Shown in pieces: positions 25,814-34,369 of a DNA stretch of 55,333 nt. The notes under the pieces are model-generated. The model did no database searches, was not told the origin of the DNA, and saw only the letters and a program-made list of their open reading frames with translations. How positions within the stretch are numbered: position 1 is the stretch's first letter; each line of letters begins with the position of its first letter. Origin of the DNA: JBGAWK01 sp044227665 (GTDB lineage: Bacteria > Bacteroidota > Bacteroidia > Chitinophagales > JADIYW01); contig JBGAWK010000011.1 in NCBI GenBank assembly GCA_044227665.1, forward strand, positions 1-55,333, written 5' to 3'. Both the position numbers and the translations under genes were made by a program.

Positions 25814-27013
25814 ATGAAAAAAATATTACTAGTTTGGGGCTATGAAAGAATTGGATGGATAGAACCATTTTTAAAACTTAAAGATAAATTTGAATTCACA
25901 TATTTATATTATATATATAGAGAAGAAGATAAAGTCGACAATCTAGACATAAAAAAAATATATTGGAATAATTTTTCAAATGCTCAGGATATTTTGGATA
26001 AGGTGAGCCCAGATAAAATCGTCTTAATGGACAACTATTCTTCTTATCCATTAGTACTAACAACAATTGCCAAAACCAGAAAAATTCCTACTTTTACAGC
26101 TCAACACGGCATAGCAAGTGAACTTTCTGATTACCTGCATATAGAATCTATTAATACACTAAAAATTGATACACAACAATACAATCCTAAATATACTAAA
26201 AATCATAGTTTATTATTTTTAGTAAAAAGTATGCTTCCTTCGCATCCAATAATGTGCTTTAGAATATTGAAGTTTATTTTCGAAAAAAGAAAAAGTTTAC
26301 AACATGCAGTACTTAATAATTTTGATAATAAATTACAGACGAATTTTTATATAGTATTTACAAAGTACAATGGTAGAATATATTTACAGAGAGACAATGT
26401 AGATGAAACACAACTATTACCTTCAGGAAATTACTATTGTGATGATTTCTTTAATATCAGAGATGAAGTCCTAAATAAAGAAGATTATTATTTACTTATT
26501 GACCAATCATTATTAGGCAATCCATTCTCAAAAAATGCTTATGGATACACAGAGGAAGACCTCAAAAAATTCTATTCTAAACTTAACATCTTTTCCAAGA
26601 AGAGGGGGAAAAAGCTGTATGTGAAATTACATCCCTTTAGTTATAATTACCCATTATATGAAACATTTAAAGATGATAATATAAAATTTATTAAAAATGC
26701 GGATGTTGTCAGTTTAATACGAGATTCTTCAGGGTGTTTTGGAATGATGTCAACTTTGATAATTCCAACTCTAGTTATTAAGGATGTATGTCTTTTTGAC
26801 TTTAAACATATGCCAATTAAAAAGGAAGTTATTGATTCTGGCATTGCTCAAATTTTAGATTTTGAAAATTTCGAATCAAAAGATATTCTCATGAATGAAT
26901 ATTCCAAGAAACAAGATTCCATACAAAAAATAATTGAATTGTTTATTTTCAAATCTGATGGCAACTCCATACTAAGGCTCTCAGAAATATTGGATGCTAC
27001 TTATAAAATTTAA
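25814..27013 (+). CDS. Putative polysialyltransferase-like glycosyltransferase
   Basis: Candidate transferase that moves the CMP-activated nonulosonate to an acceptor. Seen: about 399 residues, starting at ATG 25814 (a TTG 15 bases upstream is less likely). Motifs typical of bacterial sialyl/polysialyltransferases occur: TAQHGIASELSDY in the N-terminal half, KKLYVKLHPF (the HP motif) and GCFGMMSTLIIPTL (the Ser-Thr motif binding the CMP phosphate). No membrane segments. It begins seven bases after pseI. The family match is by motifs and context only; other CDP- or CMP-dependent GT-B enzymes remain possible. Very A+T-rich. Confidence 0.6.
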   Translation: MKKILLVWGYERIGWIEPFLKLKDKFEFTYLYYIYREEDKVDNLDIKKIYWNNFSNAQDILDKVSPDKIVLMDNYSSYPLVLTTIAKTRKIPTFTAQHGIASELSDYLHIESINTLKIDTQQYNPKYTKNHSLLFLVKSMLPSHPIMCFRILKFIFEKRKSLQHAVLNNFDNKLQTNFYIVFTKYNGRIYLQRDNVDETQLLPSGNYYCDDFFNIRDEVLNKEDYYLLIDQSLLGNPFSKNAYGYTEEDLKKFYSKLNIFSKKRGKKLYVKLHPFSYNYPLYETFKDDNIKFIKNADVVSLIRDSSGCFGMMSTLIIPTLVIKDVCLFDFKHMPIKKEVIDSGIAQILDFENFESKDILMNEYSKKQDSIQKIIELFIFKSDGNSILRLSEILDATYKI

Positions 27014-27099
27014 GTTATCAGAATACAATTAATGGTATTTGGTTACGTAAAAGTTTCCAAAGAAATGAAAAAAATATAATACCTAAATTAAGAAAAGTG

Positions 27100-28998
27100 A
27101 TGATGCTTTATATAAAATTGCTATCCATAGTATTAATTTCATTATTATGCTCCTACTTAGTAGGATATATATATCAATTGGCTATCTCTCTAATACTACA
27201 ACATTCAAAGAAAATCAATAATAATATATCGTTCCAGTCACTTTTTACTCATTCTACTGTTGGCTATTTAATAATTATATTACTATATTCTATTATTGTA
27301 GCGAATTTCAAAACAATAAATATCCTTCTAATACCTATACTCCTATTTTATTCTATATATATTATCCCACATACCGATTTTTCTTCCTATAAAATAGGTA
27401 AAACAGGGTTCTTTTATTTATTATTATTTATAATCTTTTTTTACACGATAGAATATTTTTCTATTTATGATATTGATAGCATTGTACCTAAAAATTTATT
27501 TATGGATTATTTAATGTCCTCAAGGGTTAGCTATCTTCTAAATTTGGGCTTTGAAAATATCCAACTTGTCAAGAACTATTATATTGAAAATAAATTCAAT
27601 GAGCCTTACCATTATGGGGAACTATGGGGAAATGCATTATTATACAGAATATTCAACATAAATCCATCTATATGTTTATTGGCAATTACACACACCCTAT
27701 TAAATACAATTCTATTTTTGGGTGTTTTATCCATTTATGAACGAATATATAACTTACTAAAGTTAAAATATTTCTTATGCTTATTATTATTTTTCTTTAG
27801 TACGTGCTTCCTCTCAAATATTCTACCAAAGGATTTCAATTTGGTTTTTGGAAATTATGACATTGATATACTTATCAACCCAAAGTTTTCTCTTACAGCA
27901 ATTATACTCATCTTTACATATCTCAATTATCAAGTTCAAAAAAAGTTTTATGTTATAAATCTTATTCTATTTATTCCCATATTAAATTCAATAAGTTTAG
28001 TAAGTATATATATGACTGTAGGCATTTATTACATATTACATTTTTTAATATTCAAACCTTCTAAAAGTGTTTTTATAAGAAATTTTATTTTTGTATTTAT
28101 AAATGGCTTGCTTTTTATAGTATTTTATTATGTACTAACTGACCATGTCCCTAACAATACTTCGGAGATAAATTATAGAGAAATTATATTCAGAGATATT
28201 GAAATTAAACGATTTATTGTGCCTATCATATTAGGATTATGTTCAGTTTTTTATGCTCCTTCTCTATTGTATTGTACGTATAAAAATATAGTTAATAGAT
28301 ATCCTTTACAAAAATTTTCAGATTACGATCTCTTTCACTTCTCAATATTATTTTCCGCTATCTTTTGTCTTACTACTTTCTATTATATGGTTGATGCGCG
28401 ACAATTATTTCAAATACCTTATATAATTTATTTATACATAGTATCTATAATTGTATCCATACACTATATCAAGAGAAAATTCTTATTAGTAGCAACCATT
28501 TTCTTTGGCATTACTTCAATGTATTATACATTATCTAAACAGAGTAAGATTAATGGGAATTATTCGCCTATATACAGAACGTATTTATATGACCTTTTTA
28601 AAGATACAAGTATTGTTTTTTTATCTCTAAAAGATGATAATGACATAAAAAGTCTATATCAGATGAATGCAAATCTATCGTATCCTGGTATATATGCAGT
28701 TCAAACAAATCCAAACGCTTTAGCTATTCCCTTTTATAATCACGAATTAGATAGTGTAAAACTCTTGACTGTAGATAGCTTATATCAAAAAGAAGTAATA
28801 AATAGAAATTTTGAATCATTTTATAGAGGTAAATTCAATATCAAAACTGATAGTCAATACATTAACTCTTTTGACATACAATATATTTTCACAAGTAAAA
28901 GTGTGGTACTTCCAAATAATTTATATAACAAATATAGACTTTTGATAAGTGACAAAAGTACGGGCGAAAAGTTATATATAAAGAATACCCTAAATTGA
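27100..28998 (+). CDS. Multi-pass membrane protein of the glycan operon
   Basis: Not recognised. Seen: about 632 residues with some 12 hydrophobic segments from residue 4 to about 480 (for example LLSIVLISLLCSYLVGYIY and FIVPIILGLCSVFYAP), a loop with NEPYHYGELWGNALLY, and a C-terminal soluble part of about 150 residues. The length and layout resemble polyprenyl-phosphate-sugar dependent GT-C glycosyltransferases or O-antigen ligase/polymerase-type proteins, but no diagnostic motif is clear. Start codons GTG 27097, ATG 27100 and ATG 27103 lie in a row. It is the last gene of the plus-strand operon; its end overlaps the convergent aminotransferase by nine bases. Extremely A+T-rich. Confidence 0.7.
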   Translation: MMLYIKLLSIVLISLLCSYLVGYIYQLAISLILQHSKKINNNISFQSLFTHSTVGYLIIILLYSIIVANFKTINILLIPILLFYSIYIIPHTDFSSYKIGKTGFFYLLLFIIFFYTIEYFSIYDIDSIVPKNLFMDYLMSSRVSYLLNLGFENIQLVKNYYIENKFNEPYHYGELWGNALLYRIFNINPSICLLAITHTLLNTILFLGVLSIYERIYNLLKLKYFLCLLLFFFSTCFLSNILPKDFNLVFGNYDIDILINPKFSLTAIILIFTYLNYQVQKKFYVINLILFIPILNSISLVSIYMTVGIYYILHFLIFKPSKSVFIRNFIFVFINGLLFIVFYYVLTDHVPNNTSEINYREIIFRDIEIKRFIVPIILGLCSVFYAPSLLYCTYKNIVNRYPLQKFSDYDLFHFSILFSAIFCLTTFYYMVDARQLFQIPYIIYLYIVSIIVSIHYIKRKFLLVATIFFGITSMYYTLSKQSKINGNYSPIYRTYLYDLFKDTSIVFLSLKDDNDIKSLYQMNANLSYPGIYAVQTNPNALAIPFYNHELDSVKLLTVDSLYQKEVINRNFESFYRGKFNIKTDSQYINSFDIQYIFTSKSVVLPNNLYNKYRLLISDKSTGEKLYIKNTLN

Positions 28999-30123
28999 AA
29001 TCAATTTCAGGAACTGACTCTTTACATAGTCCACCTCCTCCTGAGCCATAGGATAATATAGAGGGAGGACAATACTTCTGTCGCTTGCGTCTTCTGAAAC
29101 AGGTAAAGCATACGTTGATTGATATGTTTTATAAGCTGTTTCTCTATGTGCTGTAGATATACCTCTGCGTGTAGATATACCTAGGTCTAATAATGCTTGC
29201 ATTAAATCATTTCTGCTAATCTTACAATTAGGTTTTAGGTAGATACTATATGACTGATAGTTTGTAAAATATCCTTCTTGCTCTATAGGTAGTCTAATAC
29301 AATCTATATCTTTAAAAGCTTCATGATATTGAAAAGCAATTTTTCTACGCTCTTCTACAATTTTATCTAATTTTTCTAATTGCTTAATACCAACGGCAGC
29401 TTGTATATCTGTCATTCTATAATTATACCCTAACTCTACATGGTCTTCAAAAATCACCTTATCAGATTCATGTCGAATTCTATCATTTACACTCATCGCA
29501 TGCTGACGTAATAATTTTATTCTATCTCGATATGCTTCATTATTGGTGGTTATCATACCGCCATCGCCAGTAGTTATTACTTTGCGAGGATGAAATGAGA
29601 AACAAACTAAATCAGAATGGCTACCAATTTTATTGCCTTTATATGCAGAACCAGCAGCACAAGCAGCATCTTCAATCAAAATGAGATTTTTTTCTTTGCA
29701 TAATTCTTTGAAAGCATCAATATCTGCTGGCATTCCTATTTGATGTACAATTAAAATGGCTTTTGTTTTAGCCGAGATTTTCTTACGCACATCTTCTACA
29801 TCTATATTATACGTAACTGGGTTTACTTCTGCAAAAACTACTTTTGCACCAGTATATCTAATACTATTGGCAGTTGCCACATAACTCATTGATGGACAAA
29901 TCACCTCATCATCGGCCGTTACACCAGCCACAATCATGGCTAAATGTAAAGCAGTGGTACAATTAGATAATGCTACTGCATATTTACTGCCAACATATTG
30001 TGCAAATTTTTCTTCAAATTCTTGCACACGTGGACCTTGTGTTACCCAACCTGTAAGTATGGTATCATACGCATTTTGTGCATCTTCTTTATCTAAATAT
30101 GGTTTTGCTAATGGAATTTTCAT
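28990..30123 (-). CDS. DegT/DnrJ/EryC1/StrS family sugar aminotransferase
   Basis: PLP-dependent transfer of an amine to a nucleotide-linked keto sugar. Seen: MKIPLAKPYLDKEDAQNAYDTILTG at the ATG 30123 (the frame also allows a GTG 15 bases upstream), TQGPRVQEFE, CTTALHLAM, MSYVATANSI, EDAACAAGS, PLP lysine in FSFHPRKVITTGDGGM, and YNYRMTDIQAAVGIKQL. 377 residues. It is the last gene of the minus-strand glycan operon and is separated from the epimerase gene by a 110-base repeat-containing gap. Product sugar unknown; it resembles perosamine/4-amino sugar transaminases more than PseC. Confidence 0.9.
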   Translation of the reverse strand: MKIPLAKPYLDKEDAQNAYDTILTGWVTQGPRVQEFEEKFAQYVGSKYAVALSNCTTALHLAMIVAGVTADDEVICPSMSYVATANSIRYTGAKVVFAEVNPVTYNIDVEDVRKKISAKTKAILIVHQIGMPADIDAFKELCKEKNLILIEDAACAAGSAYKGNKIGSHSDLVCFSFHPRKVITTGDGGMITTNNEAYRDRIKLLRQHAMSVNDRIRHESDKVIFEDHVELGYNYRMTDIQAAVGIKQLEKLDKIVEERRKIAFQYHEAFKDIDCIRLPIEQEGYFTNYQSYSIYLKPNCKISRNDLMQALLDLGISTRRGISTAHRETAYKTYQSTYALPVSEDASDRSIVLPLYYPMAQEEVDYVKSQFLKLISI

Positions 30124-30127
30124 AATA

Positions 30128-30232
30128 TTTTTAATCACGGATTTAATGGATTATTAGATTTTACGGATTTTGTTTTTAATCACAGATTTTACGGATTTTT
30201 ATTTTGTAATCTGCATAATCTTTTAATCTGTG
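30128..30232. repeat. Cluster of short direct and inverted repeats between two glycan genes
   Basis: Seen: TTTTTAATCAC at about 30128 and 30173; AGATTTTACGGATTTT at 30156-30171 and again at 30184-30199; and CACAGATT (30181-30188) inverted as AATCTGTG (30225-30232). The unit reads AATCACAGATTTTACGGATT, a type of intergenic repeat I have seen in other Bacteroidota genomes (recollection, not checked). Its function is unknown. Confidence 0.65.
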
Positions 30233-30233
30233 T

Positions 30234-31229
30234 TTATTTTTCCCAATTGTTTATCTTAATATCTTTTATCAAGTCTTTCTTTGTAGATAAATCAACATAA
30301 TATTGTATTGTTTCTTTTAAGCCATCTTCAAATGAATAGCTTGCTTTGAAGTTTGTAGTATTATAAAATTTATCTGCTTTTACCCAAAGTCGAGGCACAT
30401 CTGCAGGTCTGTCTGGTAAATATTCTAACCCTAATTCTTGTTTATTCATTAGTTCTAAAACTTTTAACAACAACTCTTTCATAGTGTATTCTACACCAGT
30501 ACCAATATTAAATGTTTTATAGTTGATGTTTGGATTGCCTATTAAATTAGCCAATGCACGTGCTGTATCTTTTACAAAAAAGAAATCGCGTGTAATTAAA
30601 CCATCACCAAATATGATAGGTTTTTCATTATTTAAAATACGCACAATGCTACGTGGAATTATTTCGCCAGCATCGCCTTCGTAATGTGCTCGTGATCCAT
30701 AATTATTAAAGATACGAAGTACTGTAGTATTTAACTTATAGCATTCGTTATAAGCATTGGTATAATGTTCGCCCACTAATTTGCTGGCACCATAAACGGT
30801 TAGAGGTGCCGTAGCTGCTTCTTCGGTAATAGGAAAAGAAGTAGTTCTTCCATAAATTTCAGAGGTAGAAATATAGAAGAAATGTTCGACGTTATTTTGT
30901 TTAGCTGCCTCTAACGCATTAAGTGTTCCTTCTGCATTTACTCTATGATTTTCGAATGGCGAATGAATAGAATGACGAACACCAAGGCAAGCCAGATGAA
31001 AAATATAGGAACAATTTTTTGCCGTTTCTATACAAAGTTGTTTATCTAAGATATCGCCTTTTACAAAGGTAAAATTTTGATTATTATTAGCTTGCGATAA
31101 ATTATCTAAATTGCCATTCGCTAAATTATCCATTACGGTTACTTGATATCCAAGAGATAATAAGTGATCTGTAAGATGTGATCCGATAAAGCCAGCACCA
31201 CCAGTTACGAGTATTTTTTTAGTTGACAT
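30234..31229 (-). CDS. NAD-dependent nucleotide-sugar epimerase/dehydratase
   Basis: Extended SDR acting on a UDP-, dTDP- or GDP-sugar. Seen: VTGGAGFIGSHLTDHLLS (Rossmann motif), MDNLANGN, FHLACLGVRHSIHSP, active-site STSEIYG and YGASKLVGEHY, RIFNNYGSRA, and DFFFVKDTARAL. 331 residues. This wording resembles UDP-glucuronate decarboxylase or 4-epimerase groups, and the exact product cannot be read. It begins inside the end of the GT2 gene (11-base overlap), as part of the minus-strand glycan operon. Confidence 0.87.
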   Translation of the reverse strand: MSTKKILVTGGAGFIGSHLTDHLLSLGYQVTVMDNLANGNLDNLSQANNNQNFTFVKGDILDKQLCIETAKNCSYIFHLACLGVRHSIHSPFENHRVNAEGTLNALEAAKQNNVEHFFYISTSEIYGRTTSFPITEEAATAPLTVYGASKLVGEHYTNAYNECYKLNTTVLRIFNNYGSRAHYEGDAGEIIPRSIVRILNNEKPIIFGDGLITRDFFFVKDTARALANLIGNPNINYKTFNIGTGVEYTMKELLLKVLELMNKQELGLEYLPDRPADVPRLWVKADKFYNTTNFKASYSFEDGLKETIQYYVDLSTKKDLIKDIKINNWEK

Positions 31230-32160
31230 TTTGTAATTCTATAATTTTATCAATAATAAAAACAGGTCGTTTGCGAGAAGCATCTAACGTTCGCCATAAA
31301 TATTCTGCAATAATACCCAATCCGATATTTGTGATTCCAAAGCCTAATAATAAAATAGATGTTAGGGCTGGCCAACCAGAAGCTACATCATTATATAATA
31401 ATTTTCTAGAAACAATATATAGCGTCCAAAAAATACCAATCATAAAAAATAAAATACCAACAAAAGAAACCAATCGTATAGGCGCATAAGAAAAGGCAAC
31501 GAAAGAATCAATCATTAGTTTTATTTTTTTGGAAAATGTCCATTTTGATTTGCCAATTTTTCTATCATTTTTAGTGTAGTAAATTGTACTCTGTTTAAAT
31601 CCAAATCCTAATATTTGCAAGAATATATTAGAATTTGCTTCTATATTTTTATTTAATTCCTCTTTAATACTTTTTGAAAAGCAAACAATATCAAAGCCCT
31701 TATCTGGAAAATCTTTATATGCAAATTTCTGCATTAATTTTGCATAACTTCTCGAAAAAATTGTCTCGAAAATTGAATTATTTGTTTGTGCTCTTGTAGC
31801 CCATACTATATCATATCCTTCATTACATTTATCATACAACTGATATATCAATTCCAATGGATCTTGCAAATCTGCATATGTAAATGTTACTAATTCTGAA
31901 CTAGAATGCAATATTCCAGCTCTAAGGGCAGCATGAGATCCAAAATTCTTTGAAAAAGAAATAATCTTTGATTTAAACGACTTAATTTTTTGATTTTCAA
32001 GAATTTGTAAAGATGCGTCACTAGAACCATCATTTACAAATATTATCTCAATAGGAATTTCATTATTCTCATCAAAAAAAGAATTTAAAGTCGAAACTAA
32101 ATGTGGTATTCCATCAGCCTCGTTATATATAGGAATTATTATACTTAAAGTTCTACTCAT
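31219..32160 (-). CDS. Glycosyltransferase family 2, polyprenyl-phosphate sugar synthase-like
   Basis: DPM1/GtrB/ArnC type enzyme that probably loads a sugar on a polyprenyl phosphate at the inner membrane. Seen: SIIIPIYNEADGIPHLV at the start, IIFVNDGSSDASLQILE, FGSHAALRAGI, the metal-binding TYADLQDPLELI, KDRKIGKSKW (typical NRxGKSKW text) and two C-terminal membrane helices (LVSFVGILFFMIGIFWTLYI and LTSILLLGFGITNIGLGII) ending in a cytosolic RKRPVFII tail. 313 residues, complete. It overlaps the NeuD-like gene by four bases and the epimerase by 11. Confidence 0.9.
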   Translation of the reverse strand: MSRTLSIIIPIYNEADGIPHLVSTLNSFFDENNEIPIEIIFVNDGSSDASLQILENQKIKSFKSKIISFSKNFGSHAALRAGILHSSSELVTFTYADLQDPLELIYQLYDKCNEGYDIVWATRAQTNNSIFETIFSRSYAKLMQKFAYKDFPDKGFDIVCFSKSIKEELNKNIEANSNIFLQILGFGFKQSTIYYTKNDRKIGKSKWTFSKKIKLMIDSFVAFSYAPIRLVSFVGILFFMIGIFWTLYIVSRKLLYNDVASGWPALTSILLLGFGITNIGLGIIAEYLWRTLDASRKRPVFIIDKIIELQNVN

Positions 32161-32774
32161 AATGATCTTGCAGGATTTCCAACTACCTTACTGTTGTCAC
32201 TAATACTTTTTATTACATTACTCCCCATTCCAACCAAAACATTATCCCCTATCTCAATTCCATTAATAATATTTGAGCCGCTGCCAATATAGCAATTATT
32301 ACCAATTTCAGTAAAACCTGCAATACAACAATTAGAACCTATTAGTGTATGATTGCCAATCTTTGAATCATGATGAATTACCGTGTTAGGTAGAATACAA
32401 ATATTATCTCCCAAAATTGCATTTGAGGTTATTACTACCCCAGCTAGGATTAAACAATTTCTTCCGATTTTTACATTTTTTCCTATTTTTGCTGTAGAAT
32501 GAATTAAGGTAATAAACCTATGTTCATCTATTTTTAAAGAATCTATTATCTCTTTACGATATTTGAATGACACTGGACTTCCTGGTACAGCCAAAATTCT
32601 TGCAGATGGATATTTACTAAAAGCAGCTCTATCTAAAACAGGATAATTTTGATCTACAGCTCCTTGTTTTTCTTTCATATCGTCAACAAAACCTATAAAA
32701 TTATATTCTCCTTCTAAACAATCTAATGCTTCTAATCCATTACCATTATATGGGAAAATCAATAAATCTTGCAT
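32157..32774 (-). CDS. NeuD/PglD-like sugar acyltransferase
   Basis: Left-handed beta-helix acetyltransferase. Seen: N-terminal Rossmann-like half (LIFPYNGNGLEALDCLEGEYNFIGFVDD) as in NeuD and PglD, then hexapeptide repeats (IGKNVKIGRNCLILAGVVI, NAILGDNICILPNTVIHHD, with the catalytic-type His pair in VIHHDSKIG) closing with KVVGNPARSL. 205 residues. Family members acetylate 4-amino sugars or sialic acids. It overlaps the GT2 start by four bases and the upstream aminotransferase by one base, so it belongs to the minus-strand operon. Confidence 0.9.
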   Translation of the reverse strand: MQDLLIFPYNGNGLEALDCLEGEYNFIGFVDDMKEKQGAVDQNYPVLDRAAFSKYPSARILAVPGSPVSFKYRKEIIDSLKIDEHRFITLIHSTAKIGKNVKIGRNCLILAGVVITSNAILGDNICILPNTVIHHDSKIGNHTLIGSNCCIAGFTEIGNNCYIGSGSNIINGIEIGDNVLVGMGSNVIKSISDNSKVVGNPARSL

Positions 32775-33871
32775 TAATATTTATTTATTACATCTATTAC
32801 ATGATTTACTTGTACGTCTGTTAATTCTGCAAACATGGGCAAAGATATACAATGTGCTGCTAAGTATTCTGAATTTGGAAAATCGCCTTCTTTATGATTT
32901 AGATGTGTATAGGCTTTTTGTAAATGACAAGGAACAGGATAATGAAATGCCGGTGTAATATTGTTATCATTTAGATATTGACAAAAAGCGTCTCTATTTT
33001 CTGTTGTTACAACAAATAGATGAAATACAGAATCTGCAAAATCTGGTTGATGTTGCATTTTTATTTTATCATTCTTTATTTCTGATAAATACCGATTAGC
33101 TATAGCACGTCTTCTGTTATTCCAATCTTCTAAGTATCTTAATTTTACGGTTAATGATGCTCCTTCTAATCCACCCATTCTATAATTATAGCCTATTTCA
33201 TCATGGAAATAACGAACGGTCATACCATGATTTCGTAAGCTCTTTATATGGTTAGAATATGCTTCGTTATTGGTAGTAATGCCACCAGCTTCGCCACAAG
33301 CACCTAAATTTTTTCCTGGATAAAAACTAAAACAAGCCATTTCGCCAAAACCACCTACTGTTCTTCCTTTGTAGCGTGCACCTTGAGCTTGAGCGGCATC
33401 TTCTACCAAAAATAAATGATGCTTATCACAGATGGCTTTCACTGCATCAATATCAAAAGGTTGTCCGTATAAATGCACCCCAATAATTGCTTTTGTTTTG
33501 GGTGTAATTTTTTCTTCAATTTTAGTGGAATCCATTTCCCAAGTATCTGCTGTACAATCAACAAATACAGGTGTTGCACCAGCGTGAGAAACGCCCCAAG
33601 CGGTAGCTATAAAGGTATTTGCAGGTATGATAACTTCATCGCCAACACCTATTCCTAATGCTAACATGGCTAAGTGCAACGCTGTTGTGCCATTGCTTAC
33701 GCCAAGTGCATATTTTGATTCTGTGTAATGCGCAAAATTGTTTTCAAATTCTTCTACAAACGTTCCGCCAGAAAAGGCAGTTTTTTCAAACACTTTTTCA
33801 AATAATTCAAATATTTCTGCTTTAACCTGTTGGTTTTGCCCTTTTAAGTCTAAACAAGGTATTTTTTCCAT
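32774..33871 (-). CDS. DegT/DnrJ aminotransferase, WbpE/FdtB-like (3-amino sugar)
   Basis: PLP-dependent aminotransferase, probably acting at C3 of a nucleotide sugar. Seen: IPCLDLKGQNQQVKAEI at the start (IPxxDLxxQ is typical of WbpE/FdtB/QdtB), GTTALHLAML, NTFIATAWGVSHAGATPVFVD, EDAAQAQGA, PLP lysine in FYPGKNLGACGEAGGI, and YNYRMGGLEGASLTVKL. 365 residues. It sits with a hexapeptide acetyltransferase and a Gfo/Idh oxidoreductase, the WbpB-WbpE-WbpD set that makes UDP-2,3-diacetamido uronic acids. The same enzymes without the oxidoreductase would make 3-acetamido sugars. Confidence 0.9.
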   Translation of the reverse strand: MEKIPCLDLKGQNQQVKAEIFELFEKVFEKTAFSGGTFVEEFENNFAHYTESKYALGVSNGTTALHLAMLALGIGVGDEVIIPANTFIATAWGVSHAGATPVFVDCTADTWEMDSTKIEEKITPKTKAIIGVHLYGQPFDIDAVKAICDKHHLFLVEDAAQAQGARYKGRTVGGFGEMACFSFYPGKNLGACGEAGGITTNNEAYSNHIKSLRNHGMTVRYFHDEIGYNYRMGGLEGASLTVKLRYLEDWNNRRRAIANRYLSEIKNDKIKMQHQPDFADSVFHLFVVTTENRDAFCQYLNDNNITPAFHYPVPCHLQKAYTHLNHKEGDFPNSEYLAAHCISLPMFAELTDVQVNHVIDVINKY

Positions 33872-33872
33872 C

Positions 33873-34367
33873 TTATAACTCTATATTTTTTATAAATCTT
33901 GCTGGATTCCCTGCAACGATAGTATTGGCAGGCACATCTTTCGTTACAACTGCTCCAGCACCAATTAAAGCATTTTCTCCTATCGTAACACCACAAATAA
34001 TTGTAACATTACTTCCAATTGATGCTCCTTTTTTAACAAAAGTTTCTACCAAATTCCAATCAGCATCTGTTTGTGGCGAGCCATCCATATTTGTTGCACG
34101 AGGAAACAAATCATTCGTAAACATTACACCATGACCTATAAAGCAATTATCTTCAATATGAACACCTTCGCATATAAATGTGTGAGAAGATATTTTGCAA
34201 TTTTTGCCAATGGTTGCACCTTTTTGAATTTCTACAAATGCACCTACTTTGGAATTGTCATCAATAGAGCAATTATATGCGTTTACAAAATCAAATATTC
34301 TGACGTTTTCACCTACGGAAACTTTGTTTAATGATTTTTTAGGCGTATCTATAGTTAATAGTTCCAT
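33873..34367 (-). CDS. Hexapeptide N-acetyltransferase, WbpD/FdtC-like
   Basis: Trimeric beta-helix enzyme that acetylates the 3-amino group made by the adjacent aminotransferase (inferred). Seen: hexapeptide repeats almost from the start (VSVGENVRIFDFVNAYNCSIDD, VGAFVEIQKGATIGKNCKI), a loop VMFTNDLFPRATNMDG characteristic of WbpD and related sugar acetyltransferases, and closing KDVPANTIVAGNPARFIKN. 164 residues. One base separates it from the aminotransferase start and two from the oxidoreductase. Confidence 0.9.
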   Translation of the reverse strand: MELLTIDTPKKSLNKVSVGENVRIFDFVNAYNCSIDDNSKVGAFVEIQKGATIGKNCKISSHTFICEGVHIEDNCFIGHGVMFTNDLFPRATNMDGSPQTDADWNLVETFVKKGASIGSNVTIICGVTIGENALIGAGAVVTKDVPANTIVAGNPARFIKNIEL

Positions 34368-34369
34368 CG

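Noticed and set aside
27032..27099. Short frames between the sialyltransferase-like gene and the membrane protein gene
   Set aside because: An open but start-less frame leads into the membrane protein; too short and without support to be called a gene.
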